Shown here: positions 1 through 7,352 of the stretch, in pieces | Layout of the letters: the number at the start of each line of letters is the position of its first letter | How positions within the stretch are numbered: position 1 is the first letter of the stretch | DNA from: Pontibacillus halophilus JSM 076056 = DSM 19796 | Lineage (GTDB): Bacteria > Bacillota > Bacilli > Bacillales > BH030062 | Assembly: GCF_000425205.1 (NCBI RefSeq) | Contig: NZ_AULI01000025.1 | Span: forward strand, 1 to 35,897 | DNA length: 35,897 nt | Reading direction: 5' to 3' | Made by a program: the position numbers and the translations under genes | The notes under the pieces: generated by a model | What the model saw: the letters and a program-made list of their open reading frames with translations, nothing else | The model's database searches: none | Told to the model about the DNA's origin: nothing

Positions 1-258
1 TTGCTTTAAAATATCATTTTCCATCGCTAGCCGTTGATTTTCCTTCCGAAGACGAATCAACTCATTTTCTTCAGGAGTGCGATTGTCCTTCTCTTTAAAG
101 GACCCGGACTTCTCAAATCGGCTCACCCAATTATCAAAGGTAGAAGGATTCAGCTCGTACTCTTCAATAATCTGTTTCCTAGGTTTACCGTTCTGATAAA
201 GCTGGACCATCTGCTTCTTAAACTCCTCTGTGAACGTACGTCTGGACCTCTTAGTCAT
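1..258 (-). CDS. IS3-family transposase OrfA (C-terminus off the window)
   Basis: The reverse strand from the ATG at 256-258 gives 86 residues starting MTKRSRRTFTEEFKKQMVQL. This is a helix-turn-helix protein of the IS3 OrfA type: the HTH lies near residues 8-50, with NPSTFDNWVSRF as the recognition part. The leucine-zipper-like segment NELIRLRKENQRLAMENDIL follows near residues 65-84. OrfA of this family is usually about 95-100 residues, so only the last ten or so are missing. OrfB, with the DDE catalytic domain, would be made by programmed frameshifting and lies outside the window. GAGGAG (in GCGAGGAGC) precedes the ATG on the reverse strand. Confidence 0.85.
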   Translation of the reverse strand, partial: MTKRSRRTFTEEFKKQMVQLYQNGKPRKQIIEEYELNPSTFDNWVSRFEKSGSFKEKDNRTPEENELIRLRKENQRLAMENDILKQ

Positions 259-338
259 GGTCAGTGCTCCTCGCTATTTGAATTGAGATAAGTTTACCTG
301 ACCTTAATTTACATGTCCAATTTAGTGTAGCCTATCCA
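1..338 (-). mobile_element. IS3-family insertion sequence, left copy (partial)
   Basis: The element end lies at 338, where the reverse strand begins TGGATAGGCTACACTAAATT, a TG-start terminus typical of IS3-family elements. It reads leftward out of the window and contains the OrfA start. Bases 244-338 are identical, in reverse complement, to 35803-35897. The other end and OrfB lie outside the window, so a target duplication cannot be checked. The bases just inside the window are GTT at 339-341. Confidence 0.85.
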
Positions 339-560
339 GTTGTGATAATGGGGAAGGCGAGAGTCTAAAGAGAATCTTTCCCCATTCGTCTAATAAAGAA
401 AATAAACGAGTACACGATAGTTAGTACCTCTCAGTGTATCATATATTCATTGATTTGGGATTAAATTCCTTTTTGCTTACATCGCTGTTAACACGTTCTG
501 CGCTTTGCAGTCTTCGCTAGTAGCTCTCCATGTACTGAATGTGAATAACACCTTTTCTCT

Positions 561-588
561 TTGTTAGAAGAATCGTGTCACGTACAAT
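561..588 (+). promoter_or_regulatory. Candidate sigma-A promoter of the HD hydrolase gene
   Basis: TTGTTA (561-566) and TACAAT (583-588) are separated by 16 bp and lie just upstream of a strong ribosome binding site (GGGGGG) for the gene starting at 618. The rest of 339-560 shows no convincing gene. It holds a 9-bp inverted repeat, AATGGGGAA at 347-355 with TTCCCCATT at 378-386, possibly a terminator left from the gene disrupted by the IS. Confidence 0.35.
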
Positions 589-617
589 AAAGGGAGAAGA
601 TTAGGGGGGATGGAATC

Positions 618-1601
618 ATGAAACTTACAGATAAATTATATGGAACAGTTGAAGTGGAACCTGTACTAGCAGAACTTGTTAGAAGTAAGCCAATCCAAAG
701 GTTGAAAGGAATTCATCAAGCGGGGGCGAGCTACTTAGTTGAAGAGACATGGAATGTGACGAGGTATGAGCATTCTGTCGGGGTCATGCTACTAATAAGA
801 AGACTAGGGGGGACGGTTGAGGAGCAAGTGGCAGGGCTTCTACATGACGTATCGCATACCGCTTTCTCACACGTCGTAGACACGGTGTTGAATGTACATA
901 ACGAAGATTATCATGAACATATATTTGAGGAGGTCGTCATGAACTCCGAAATTCCATCGATCTTAAATAAGCATGGAATGAACGTGGAGCGTGTGTTTCA
1001 AGAGGAACAGTGGACGTTATTAGAACAGCCTGCTCCTTTGCTATGTGCGGATCGAATTGATTACACGCTTAGAGACTTATCCCGTTATGGATATCGGTCA
1101 ATTGAGGACGCGCAACAAATCGTCCGACAATTTCGAGTGGAGGATGGTTTGATTTATCTCGACTCTGTCCAGGCAGCTGAGAGGTTTACGGAATGGTATT
1201 ATGAAGAGGTGATCGGTTTCTTTATGAATCCGAAGAACATGTTCGCGAACTATTGGATGGCAAATCTCCTAAAGGAGTCATTGCAGAAGGGGATCATCTC
1301 AAGAGACGATTTCTTGTTAGAAGATCAAGAAGTAGTAGAGAAGCTGCTCCAGTCTAATGATAAGTCGGTCATCCAACAACTACGTCATCTACAACCGAGT
1401 AGTAAAGTGGTGAAAGATGAGCATGATTACGATTTCCATCAAAGGCTGAAAGTAAGGTTAATTGATCCTTCCATTCTGGTAGATGGCCAACTTGTAAAGG
1501 CATCTCAGCAATCCGTCAACGTGAAGCGCATGGGGGAGGAAGCAAGACGAACGTTTGAGGGAGGAGTTAGGGTGAAAGTGGTCACTGTTCCAAATACATA
1601 A
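618..1601 (+). CDS. HD-domain phosphohydrolase
   Basis: A 327-residue soluble protein of the HD superfamily of metal-dependent phosphohydrolases. The metal ligands are visible: H52 in YEHSVG, H76-D77 in LLHDVSH, and D145 in CADRIDY. H80 and H85 follow in the same helix region as in dNTPase-like members. The family cleaves phosphate esters, often of nucleotides; the substrate here cannot be told. The start ATG is preceded by GGGGGG about 10 bases upstream. It appears to be a single-gene unit, since the next gene has its own promoter at 1669. A short reverse-strand frame at 1458-1661 overlaps its end and has no support. Confidence 0.85.
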   Translation: MKLTDKLYGTVEVEPVLAELVRSKPIQRLKGIHQAGASYLVEETWNVTRYEHSVGVMLLIRRLGGTVEEQVAGLLHDVSHTAFSHVVDTVLNVHNEDYHEHIFEEVVMNSEIPSILNKHGMNVERVFQEEQWTLLEQPAPLLCADRIDYTLRDLSRYGYRSIEDAQQIVRQFRVEDGLIYLDSVQAAERFTEWYYEEVIGFFMNPKNMFANYWMANLLKESLQKGIISRDDFLLEDQEVVEKLLQSNDKSVIQQLRHLQPSSKVVKDEHDYDFHQRLKVRLIDPSILVDGQLVKASQQSVNVKRMGEEARRTFEGGVRVKVVTVPNT

Positions 1602-1668
1602 GATTTTCGCGTTTAACAACCACTGAAAAGGTGAAACGTAAGGGTGTGATTGGGTGGACATTCGCTCA

Positions 1669-1731
1669 TTGACACCCTATTTCTCATAAGTATATACTAA
1701 AGATGTAAATATGAGCATATAATCATATATT
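1669..1731 (+). promoter_or_regulatory. Promoter and ArsR-type operator of the metal efflux operon
   Basis: TTGACA (1669-1674) and TATACT (1693-1698) are 18 bp apart. Just downstream, overlapping the expected transcription start, is the inverted repeat ATATGA (1709-1714), eight bases, TCATAT (1723-1728). The TGA-N8-TCA core inside AT-rich arms matches the known operator class of CzrA/SmtB-type ArsR repressors. Its position suggests that the ArsR protein encoded downstream (2671-2985) represses its own operon until zinc or cobalt is in excess. Confidence 0.75.
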
Positions 1732-1764
1732 AGAGAGAGTCGTTTTAGAACGGAGGAGTAGATT

Positions 1765-2658
1765 ATGGGACATCATCATCACCATCATGACCATTCTAAT
1801 GGAAATATACGTACCGCATTCTTTCTTAACTTCTTCTTTACGATTATTGAAATCATTGGTGGCCTACTGACCAATAGTATGGCTATCTTATCTGATGCGT
1901 TACATGACCTTGGAGACTCGCTTTCTCTAGGGTTAGCATGGTTTCTTGAGAAGTATTCGAAGAAAGGGCACGATGAGAAATATTCATTCGGCTATCGACG
2001 GTTTTCTTTGTTAGCTGCACTCATTAATAGCGTCGTTCTTGTCATCGGATCGGTATTTATTCTAACCGAAGCTGTTCCTCGGTTACTAAATCCTGAGTCT
2101 CCGAACGCCGCTGGTATGATTCTTCTTGCGGTATTAGGGATTGTTGTAAATGGAGCGGCCGTAGTTAAGATGAAAGACGGCGAATCCATGAATGCGAAGG
2201 TCATCTCTTGGCATTTACTTGAAGATGTTCTTGGCTGGGTAGCCGTTCTTATCGTAAGTATTGTGCTTTTCTTCGTGGATCTACCGATTCTTGACCCACT
2301 ACTGTCCATTGGGATTACTCTATATATTCTGTACAACGTGATTATGAACTTGAAGAAGACAATGGAACTATTCCTTGAGCGGGTTCCGGATGGCATACAG
2401 CTAGACGACATTAAACAACGTATTGAACAGATTGACAACGTGCTATCTATTCACCATACACATTTATGGTCGCTTGACGGGGAGCATCATGCCTTCTCAA
2501 CTCACATTATCGTCCCGGACCATATGCAGAAAGATGATGTGTGCACCATTAAGAGTCAAGTGAACAAGATTATAAGAGACATTCATTTAGACCACGTCAC
2601 CATTGAAATTGAATATGAAAGTGAAGAATGTTCGGTTAACCAAGTTCACCATCACTAA
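1765..2658 (+). CDS. czcD: CDF-family zinc/cobalt efflux transporter
   Basis: A 297-residue cation diffusion facilitator that exports Zn2+, Co2+ or Cd2+ in exchange for protons at the cytoplasmic membrane. Six membrane segments lie between residues 15 and 195. The transport-site ligands are H47 and D51 in SDALHDLGD (second segment) and H150 and D154 in SWHLLEDVLGW (fifth segment). A cytoplasmic ferredoxin-like domain follows. Both ends are histidine-rich: residues 3-8 are six consecutive histidines with H10 after them, and the C-terminus is VHHH. The start ATG follows GGAGGAG at a normal distance. The gene is co-transcribed with the ArsR regulator 12 bp downstream and controlled by the operator at 1709-1728. 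The symbol is by family only. Confidence 0.9.
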   Translation: MGHHHHHHDHSNGNIRTAFFLNFFFTIIEIIGGLLTNSMAILSDALHDLGDSLSLGLAWFLEKYSKKGHDEKYSFGYRRFSLLAALINSVVLVIGSVFILTEAVPRLLNPESPNAAGMILLAVLGIVVNGAAVVKMKDGESMNAKVISWHLLEDVLGWVAVLIVSIVLFFVDLPILDPLLSIGITLYILYNVIMNLKKTMELFLERVPDGIQLDDIKQRIEQIDNVLSIHHTHLWSLDGEHHAFSTHIIVPDHMQKDDVCTIKSQVNKIIRDIHLDHVTIEIEYESEECSVNQVHHH

Positions 2659-2670
2659 GGAGGATTGTCC

Positions 2671-2985
2671 ATGAGTGAGAAACCAGTAGAGAACGAGGCA
2701 CTTGATGAGGAAACGTTATTTGTCGTATCACAGACATTCAAAGCCCTTTCTGACCCGACACGTATTCGAATTCTTTATTTATTGTGTAGAGAGGAAATGT
2801 CCGTCAATGGAATAGCTGAGGCATTGGATTTGCGTCAATCTACGGTCTCTCATCAACTTCGCTTCTTGAAGAACCTTCGACTCGTTACGTATCGAAGAGA
2901 GGGTACAACAATCTACTATTCCCACGATGACCAACACGTCATGGATTTGCTGCAACAGACCATTCAGCACGCGTTGCATAACTAA
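2671..2985 (+). CDS. czrA: ArsR/SmtB-family metal sensor repressor (CzrA-like)
   Basis: A 104-residue winged-helix repressor. The core [13 protein letters not shown] (residues 23-35) and the recognition helix region [12 protein letters not shown] (about 56-67) are typical of ArsR. The C-terminal helix carries D87, H89, H100 and H103 with the D-x-H and H-x2-H spacing of the alpha-5 zinc/cobalt site of CzrA, so it should sense Zn2+ or Co2+. ATG 2671 is chosen because AAGGAGG ends at 2663, seven bases upstream; the in-frame TTG at 2665 is too close. It lies 12 bp after the CDF gene and is followed at once by a terminator, so the pair is a complete autoregulated efflux operon. Confidence 0.9.
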   Translation: MSEKPVENEALDEETLFVVSQTFKALSDPTRIRILYLLCREEMSVNGIAEALDLRQSTVSHQLRFLKNLRLVTYRREGTTIYYSHDDQHVMDLLQQTIQHALHN

Positions 2986-2996
2986 GAAAGGGAAGA

Positions 2997-3026
2997 GTGC
3001 CAAAGTATGAGCTTTGGCACTTTTTT
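2997..3026 (+). terminator. Rho-independent terminator of the efflux operon
   Basis: GTGCCAAAG (2997-3005) pairs perfectly with CTTTGGCAC (3012-3020) around a 6-base loop and is followed by six T residues. Confidence 0.9.
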
Positions 3027-3058
3027 ACTTCTTTCAAGAAAAAAGTTGACTCAGTACC

Positions 3059-3087
3059 TTGCAATGTTCAGTAGTAACCGTTATAGT
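3059..3087 (+). promoter_or_regulatory. Candidate promoter of the PadR operon with repeated sites
   Basis: TTGCAA (3059-3064) and TATAGT (3082-3087) are 17 bp apart. The spacer holds TGTTCAGTAGTAAC. Related TTCA/GTAGT-like words recur downstream, as TTGAACAATGTGTAGTACTG near 3124 and TTGTTCACTACT near 3186. These could be PadR binding sites for autoregulation, but I see no clean palindrome, so that part is tentative. Confidence 0.4.
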
Positions 3088-3212
3088 AAAGAACAGACGG
3101 ACATATTTTTTCACACCACTATTGAACAATGTGTAGTACTGAATGGCGAACCACCATTCTTTTCTTTTGAATCACTATTGAATATTGTTCACTACTAAGA
3201 AGGGGGTGCCCA

Positions 3213-3539
3213 TTGGTGAACGTGCAAATGAAGAAGGGGGCATTAGAGCTTTGTGTCCTCATTGTTATCTCGAATAAGGATCAATACGGGTATGAGCTGG
3301 CGCAGAACATCTCGAACAAGATTCAAGTTGCCGAAGGAACGTTATATCCGCTCCTTCGCCGCTTAACGAAAGAAGGCTACCTTGAGACCTATAAAGCGAA
3401 ATCAAAAGAAGGGCCACCTCGTAAATACTACTCACTCAGTGAGGATGGGGAAGCGTATTTAGCTGAACTCATGGAAGATTGGGCGGTATTTTCAGATGCG
3501 GTAGATTACTTTATTAAGGAGATGAGAAGCGATGAATAA
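3213..3539 (+). CDS. PadR-family transcriptional regulator
   Basis: A 108-residue winged-helix protein: a PadR-type N-terminal domain (YGYELAQ near residues 26-32, AEGTLYPLLRRLTKEGYLE near 39-57, wing EGPPRKYYSLSEDG near 66-79) and a short C-terminal dimerisation helix. The start is TTG 3213, or GTG 3216 one codon on, after GAAGGGGG at 3199-3206. It overlaps the next gene by eight bases and forms a three-gene operon with the HAAS and DUF4097 proteins, an arrangement common in Firmicutes for sensing envelope or membrane stress. The repressor probably controls its own operon. Confidence 0.88.
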   Translation: MVNVQMKKGALELCVLIVISNKDQYGYELAQNISNKIQVAEGTLYPLLRRLTKEGYLETYKAKSKEGPPRKYYSLSEDGEAYLAELMEDWAVFSDAVDYFIKEMRSDE

Positions 3540-4092
3540 GGAGCAGTTTATGAAGAGATTGGACAGTTTGCTCCAGGAATTACCCGAGCATGAACGGGAA
3601 GACATCTTAGATGATTATGAAGAACACTTCTTAAGTGGCGAGCAAGATGGGAAGGGCGAAGAAGAGATTGTGAATGAACTTGGTGACCCTAAGACCATTG
3701 CGAAGGAAATTACGGCTCATCATTATGTAGAAGCAGCATCTGAGAATCGTTCCATGAAGAATATGTGGAAGGCAATCTTGGCTACGGTCAGTTTAAGCTT
3801 CTTTAACTTAATCTTTATTCTAGGCCCTGCGTTCGGATTATTAGGAGTTTATATAGGCATTTGGGGTGTGGCAGTCTCCCTATTGCTCATTCCACTCGTT
3901 CTGATATCCACATGGATCTTTGGTGCTTCAGATGCAAGCTTCTTCTTGTCAATCAGCATGTCATTGACTTCATTGGGACTCGGTTTACTGTTATCCATCG
4001 GACTTATCTATACTGGGAAATGGCTCTATAAAGGAACGGTAAGCTATATGAAATATAACATTGGAATTGTTAAAGGAGGAGAGAAAGGATGA
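3532..4092 (+). CDS. HAAS/DUF1700 membrane protein
   Basis: A 186-residue protein. The N-terminal soluble HAAS domain (residues 1-65: LDSLLQELPEHEREDILDDY, then ELGDPKTIAKEI) is followed by four predicted membrane segments between about residues 82 and 170. HAAS proteins are typically encoded next to PadR regulators and are thought to pass a membrane signal to them. The start overlaps the PadR stop, and its own stop overlaps the next start (ATGA at 4089), so translation is coupled through the operon. Confidence 0.85.
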   Translation: MNKEQFMKRLDSLLQELPEHEREDILDDYEEHFLSGEQDGKGEEEIVNELGDPKTIAKEITAHHYVEAASENRSMKNMWKAILATVSLSFFNLIFILGPAFGLLGVYIGIWGVAVSLLLIPLVLISTWIFGASDASFFLSISMSLTSLGLGLLLSIGLIYTGKWLYKGTVSYMKYNIGIVKGGEKG

Positions 4093-4982
4093 AGAAACTA
4101 GTCTATTTCGCTATTGCCTCCCTTGTCGTTGGAGTGATAGGCGTCTCCGCTATATTAGCAGGGGGGATTGACAGTCATCTTGCAAATGCCAAGGTGAAGG
4201 ATGAGAAGAAAGTCAGTGCAGAAGGTGTCACTGATCTTTCCATTGACGTAAAGGACGCAGACATAACACTAATTAAAACAGATAGTGATGAAGTCACTGC
4301 TGAGCTCTCTGGTAGAATGACAGAGAAGAAGTTTGAAGATGTGACTTTTACTGTAGAGAAGAACGGTGGAAAGGTGTCCATCGTAGAACGAACAAACTTC
4401 TCATTTGAGATTGGGTTTACGATGCTTGAAGACTTAGATTTGAATGTCTATCTTCCTGAACAAGTGTACGAAAGCTTAACGATTCAAGCAACCTCCGCTG
4501 ATATTCAACTTCCGAAGCTGGACGTGAATAACGTGCTTGTTGATGTAACTTCCGGTGACATTATAACAGATGGGATGGAGAACGTAACTACATTAGAGAT
4601 GCACACAACGTCTGGTGATATCCGCGGGAAAGCAATTCAGGCAGAGTCAGGTACACTCGTAACAAATTCAGGGGATCTGTTATTTGAAACTTATAGTGGT
4701 AACCTCTCTATACAAGCGACATCTGGGGACGTGACGATTAAAGAGGCAGATGTTCAATCGGATGTTTCCATTGAAACAACGTCAGGGGACATCGCGTTCC
4801 ATTACGCGGAAGAACCAACATCCTTGAACCTCGTCTTGGACACAACTTCTGGTGACAAGAGTGTACAACTAGAAGGCATTTCATTTAACGACGATTCAAA
4901 TGGAACGGTAAAGAATCAAATTGGAGATGGAGAGAACACGTTATCCATTTCTGCTACTTCTGGTGACATTACTATTCAATAA
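4089..4982 (+). CDS. DUF4097 (putative adhesin, LiaG-like) membrane-anchored beta-helix protein
   Basis: 297 residues. One N-terminal hydrophobic segment (about 3-25) serves as signal or anchor and is followed by an extracytoplasmic right-handed beta-helix. The helix shows as periodic T-S-G-D-I/V turns: I count eight such motifs (TSADI, TSGDI, TSGDI, NSGDL, TSGDV, TSGDI, TSGDK, TSGDI) across residues 135-297. DUF4097 proteins accompany PadR/HAAS or LiaRS systems; a structural or ligand-sensing role outside the membrane is plausible, though the biochemical function is unknown. The ATG follows GGAGGAGAAAGG and overlaps the previous stop. A strong hairpin begins two bases after its stop. Confidence 0.87.
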   Translation: MKKLVYFAIASLVVGVIGVSAILAGGIDSHLANAKVKDEKKVSAEGVTDLSIDVKDADITLIKTDSDEVTAELSGRMTEKKFEDVTFTVEKNGGKVSIVERTNFSFEIGFTMLEDLDLNVYLPEQVYESLTIQATSADIQLPKLDVNNVLVDVTSGDIITDGMENVTTLEMHTTSGDIRGKAIQAESGTLVTNSGDLLFETYSGNLSIQATSGDVTIKEADVQSDVSIETTSGDIAFHYAEEPTSLNLVLDTTSGDKSVQLEGISFNDDSNGTVKNQIGDGENTLSISATSGDITIQ

Positions 4983-4983
4983 T

Positions 4984-5020
4984 GAGAAAGGTCAGACCTA
5001 ATGTAGGTCTGACCTTTCTC
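4984..5020. terminator. Bidirectional terminator between convergent genes
   Basis: A perfect 16-bp stem (4984-4999 with 5005-5020, loop AATGT) lies exactly between the DUF4097 stop and the stop of the reverse-strand permease gene. The tail is T-rich on both strands (CTCTTATA and CTCATTATT), so it serves both operons. Confidence 0.85.
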
Positions 5021-6340
5021 TTATATACCGATATTCATAGAGAACAAGATAATGGCTAGGATTGCACCGAGAACAGGGAGCACAACGGTTACGGCGCCCA
5101 TGGCCCAATAAGCACGCTGGTGCGTCTCGCCAGCAATTGCTCGAATGGTTGTGACGACATAGCCGTTATGAGGCAAGGAATCGAGCGCTCCTGAGGAGAT
5201 CGCAACTGTTCGGTGAAGTGCCTCCGAGTTCACGCCCATATCTAAGTAGTGAGGTCCTAAGATAGGAAGTGCAATTACCTGACCACCAGATGCTGAACCA
5301 GTTAATCCAGCAATCACACTAACTGCGATGGCGCCTCCAATCAACGGTGAACCTGGCAAATCGGTCATGGCTTGAACCGCCTGATCGAATGCAGGTGAAG
5401 CTTTCGCAACGCCACCGAATCCGACAACAGCAGCCGTATTCCCGATTGCGACTAACGCACCTGTTGTCCCTTCCGACATCGCTTTACTCGTTTCTTGCAT
5501 ATACGTGCGATTTAAAAGTAAGATAGACAGCACGCCACCTAAAAGAGCAATGATCAATGCGGATTGCTCCAGCACATCATGCAGGGAGAAGGAAATGGCC
5601 AATACAATAAACAATGGCAAGATGCCCATCAATGGATGAGGCAATTCCCGTTCAGTAATTTCAGGGTCATCCGCTCGTTCCTCAAACACCTCACCACGTT
5701 CAACAGCCTTTGCAATCATCCGCTTCAACCAGTAATACCCTCCAGAGAATAGGAAGATAGCGACGATGATACTTACTTCCCATCCTGCATAAGGAGACGT
5801 GCCTAAGTATTCAATTGGGATCCAGTTCTGAATCTCAGGTGAGCCTGCTGATGTCATCGTGAACGTGACCGAGCCAAATCCAAGCGCTGCCGGAATAAAG
5901 CGTCTTGGTAAATTCGCTTCCTTAAATAAGCTGACCGCCATCGGATAGACCGAGAACGCAACTACGAACAAGCTTACGCCACCATACGTTAAGACCGCAC
6001 AAGCAAGGACGATGGCAAGAACAGCACGATTCATCCCAAGCTTTCCAATTACCCATCTGGAGACACTTTGGGCAGAACCGCTATCCTCCATCACTTTACC
6101 GAAAATGGCCCCTAACAAGAACATAGGGAACCAAGAAGCAACAAAATCTGCGAAACTATTCATGTAATTCCCAAGTAACGTTGCACTACCATCTGGAGCA
6201 GTCTGTGGAAATATAGAGATTCCACTAAAGAGCGCCACAAACAATGCGCATAGAGGAGCTGCTAGTAATAGGTTCATACCTCGAAGGGTAAGAACAACCA
6301 ACAGAATCAACCCTCCAAATAAACCAATCATACTCCACAT
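5021..6340 (-). CDS. GntP-family permease (gluconate/hydroxy-acid symporter)
   Basis: A 439-residue integral membrane protein with about 12 hydrophobic segments. It resembles the GntP family of proton-coupled importers of gluconate and related acids (including D-beta-hydroxybutyrate), as in TSAGSPEIQNWIPIEYLGTS near residue 165 and the GSASGGQVIALP segment near 350. No sugar or hydroxy-acid enzyme gene is adjacent, so the substrate cannot be assigned. The first ATG (6338-6340) has AAAGGA about ten bases upstream. It is a single-gene unit with its own promoter and a shared bidirectional terminator. Confidence 0.8.
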   Translation of the reverse strand: MWSMIGLFGGLILLVVLTLRGMNLLLAAPLCALFVALFSGISIFPQTAPDGSATLLGNYMNSFADFVASWFPMFLLGAIFGKVMEDSGSAQSVSRWVIGKLGMNRAVLAIVLACAVLTYGGVSLFVVAFSVYPMAVSLFKEANLPRRFIPAALGFGSVTFTMTSAGSPEIQNWIPIEYLGTSPYAGWEVSIIVAIFLFSGGYYWLKRMIAKAVERGEVFEERADDPEITERELPHPLMGILPLFIVLAISFSLHDVLEQSALIIALLGGVLSILLLNRTYMQETSKAMSEGTTGALVAIGNTAAVVGFGGVAKASPAFDQAVQAMTDLPGSPLIGGAIAVSVIAGLTGSASGGQVIALPILGPHYLDMGVNSEALHRTVAISSGALDSLPHNGYVVTTIRAIAGETHQRAYWAMGAVTVVLPVLGAILAIILFSMNIGI

Positions 6341-6392
6341 TTCGTATCAGTCCTTTTGTCATGTATAACAGTTATGAAAACTATGCTTTGCC

Positions 6393-6421
6393 ATTATAGA
6401 ATTGTTAATATTTTTGTGCAA
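6393..6421 (-). promoter_or_regulatory. Sigma-A promoter of the GntP permease gene
   Basis: On the reverse strand, TTGCAC (6416-6421) and TATAAT (6393-6398) are separated by 17 bp, about 50 bp upstream of the start codon. A second TTGACA-like word lies slightly further upstream (rev. strand near 6431-6436). Confidence 0.65.
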
Positions 6422-6760
6422 TCAAAATGTGTCAAAAAAGTGAAAAGGAATTCACGATGTGACGGTAATGCTTTCCATTGGTAAAGATAACTGTTAAAAA
6501 ATAAATAATAAGGGTTGTTTTGTAAGTTTGTTGGAATGGGTCTGATGGAGTGGGAAGAAGGGATGGTGCATGAGACTATTCAGCTTTAAAAAGAACATGG
6601 TAAGATTAATTTATAAAAAATTCCAATTGTTAAATGAAGGGGAAATGCAACCTCATGTTCCTTAGTAAGCATGAGTGTCTATGATTAGGGGGTTCCTACT
6701 CTATAGACGAGATGTGTTGGTGCATGAAAGGAAGATAAATCGACTTACGGGGGGATACTG
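6422..6760. other. Intergenic region with one weak small ORF
   Basis: Between the divergent permease and VOC genes there are about 340 bases without a convincing gene. An ATG at 6570 opens a 31-codon frame ending at 6665 (starts MRLFSFKKN), with GAAGGG a few bases upstream; it is basic and short, and coding is unproven. No riboswitch fold was recognised. AGGGGG near 6688-6693 and the purine-rich leader before 6761 probably belong to the VOC transcript. Confidence 0.4.
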
Positions 6761-7165
6761 GTGAAATTTAATCAGTTTAATGCAAGTCAGATAAGAATCG
6801 CTAGGCCAACGAACCAACTGGATAGAATCGTAAAGTTTTATGAAGAGGGTCTTGGTCTAGAGCGAATGGGAGAGTTTCAAGGACATAGCGGCTATGATGG
6901 AATTATTTATGGATTACCGACGTTGTCTTACCAACTAGAATTTACGAGTCATGAAGAAGGGAGCCCTTGTCCCGCCCCTACGAAAGATAATTTGCTAGTC
7001 TTTTATATTGCAGACCGGGAAGAGCTCCTTGCAGTATCAGAACGGCTGGTCAATATGGGCTACAGAGCCGTAGAACCAGAAAATGTGTACTGGAAAGAGA
7101 AGGGGATTACCATCGAAGACCCAGATGGATGGAGAATCGTGCTTATGAATACGGAGGGGATTTAG
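6761..7165 (+). CDS. VOC-superfamily (glyoxalase/bleomycin-resistance-like) protein
   Basis: A 134-residue protein with two beta-alpha-beta-beta-beta modules, the vicinal-oxygen-chelate fold. The first begins IARPTNQLDRIVKFYEEGLG (residues 12-31). The second has NLLVFYIADREELLAVSERL near 81-100 and ends ITIEDPDGWRIVLMN near 116-130, a very typical C-terminal VOC motif with a potential metal ligand at the glutamate. The family includes lyases, dioxygenases and antibiotic-binding proteins, so no reaction is proposed. The start is GTG 6761 after CGGGGGG. The gene appears monocistronic. Confidence 0.8.
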   Translation: MKFNQFNASQIRIARPTNQLDRIVKFYEEGLGLERMGEFQGHSGYDGIIYGLPTLSYQLEFTSHEEGSPCPAPTKDNLLVFYIADREELLAVSERLVNMGYRAVEPENVYWKEKGITIEDPDGWRIVLMNTEGI

Positions 7166-7238
7166 AAAGGAGTGTTCTTTAAGGAGAGAGGTTAAATAAA
7201 GAGAAGAGTGATTGGGTGTTTCACAAAACTCACTATTC

Positions 7239-7277
7239 AACTAGATGACGTCGAAGCATGTTCGATGTGACCTAGTT
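7239..7277 (+). terminator. Imperfect hairpin after the VOC gene
   Basis: Two 17-base arms (7239-7255 and 7261-7277) pair with three mismatches around GCATG. There is no T run, so it is more likely an RNA stem or weak terminator, backed up by the stronger hairpin at 7291. Confidence 0.35.
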
Positions 7278-7290
7278 AAATTTACATACA

Positions 7291-7324
7291 ACAAAAGGAA
7301 CTATCGATGGATAGTTCCTTTTGT
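7291..7324. terminator. Bidirectional terminator between VOC and membrane protein genes
   Basis: A perfect 15-bp stem (7291-7305 with 7310-7324, loop GATG) contains ACAAAAGGAAC, giving a T run on either strand. It lies between convergent genes. Confidence 0.85.
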
Positions 7325-7352
7325 ATTGGAGTCATGGTTACTTAACGTTCAT

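Noticed and set aside
1765-1790. Six-histidine start as a sign of vector or tag contamination
   Set aside because: The gene has a native ribosome binding site, a matching operator and a natural regulator partner, and CDF proteins are often histidine-rich.
3007-3198. 63-codon frame between the ArsR and PadR genes
   Set aside because: It starts inside the terminator, covers the PadR promoter region, has no binding site and no protein-like pattern.
6422-6760. Possible riboswitch in the long leader of the VOC gene
   Set aside because: No conserved aptamer pattern or terminator/antiterminator pair could be recognised by eye.
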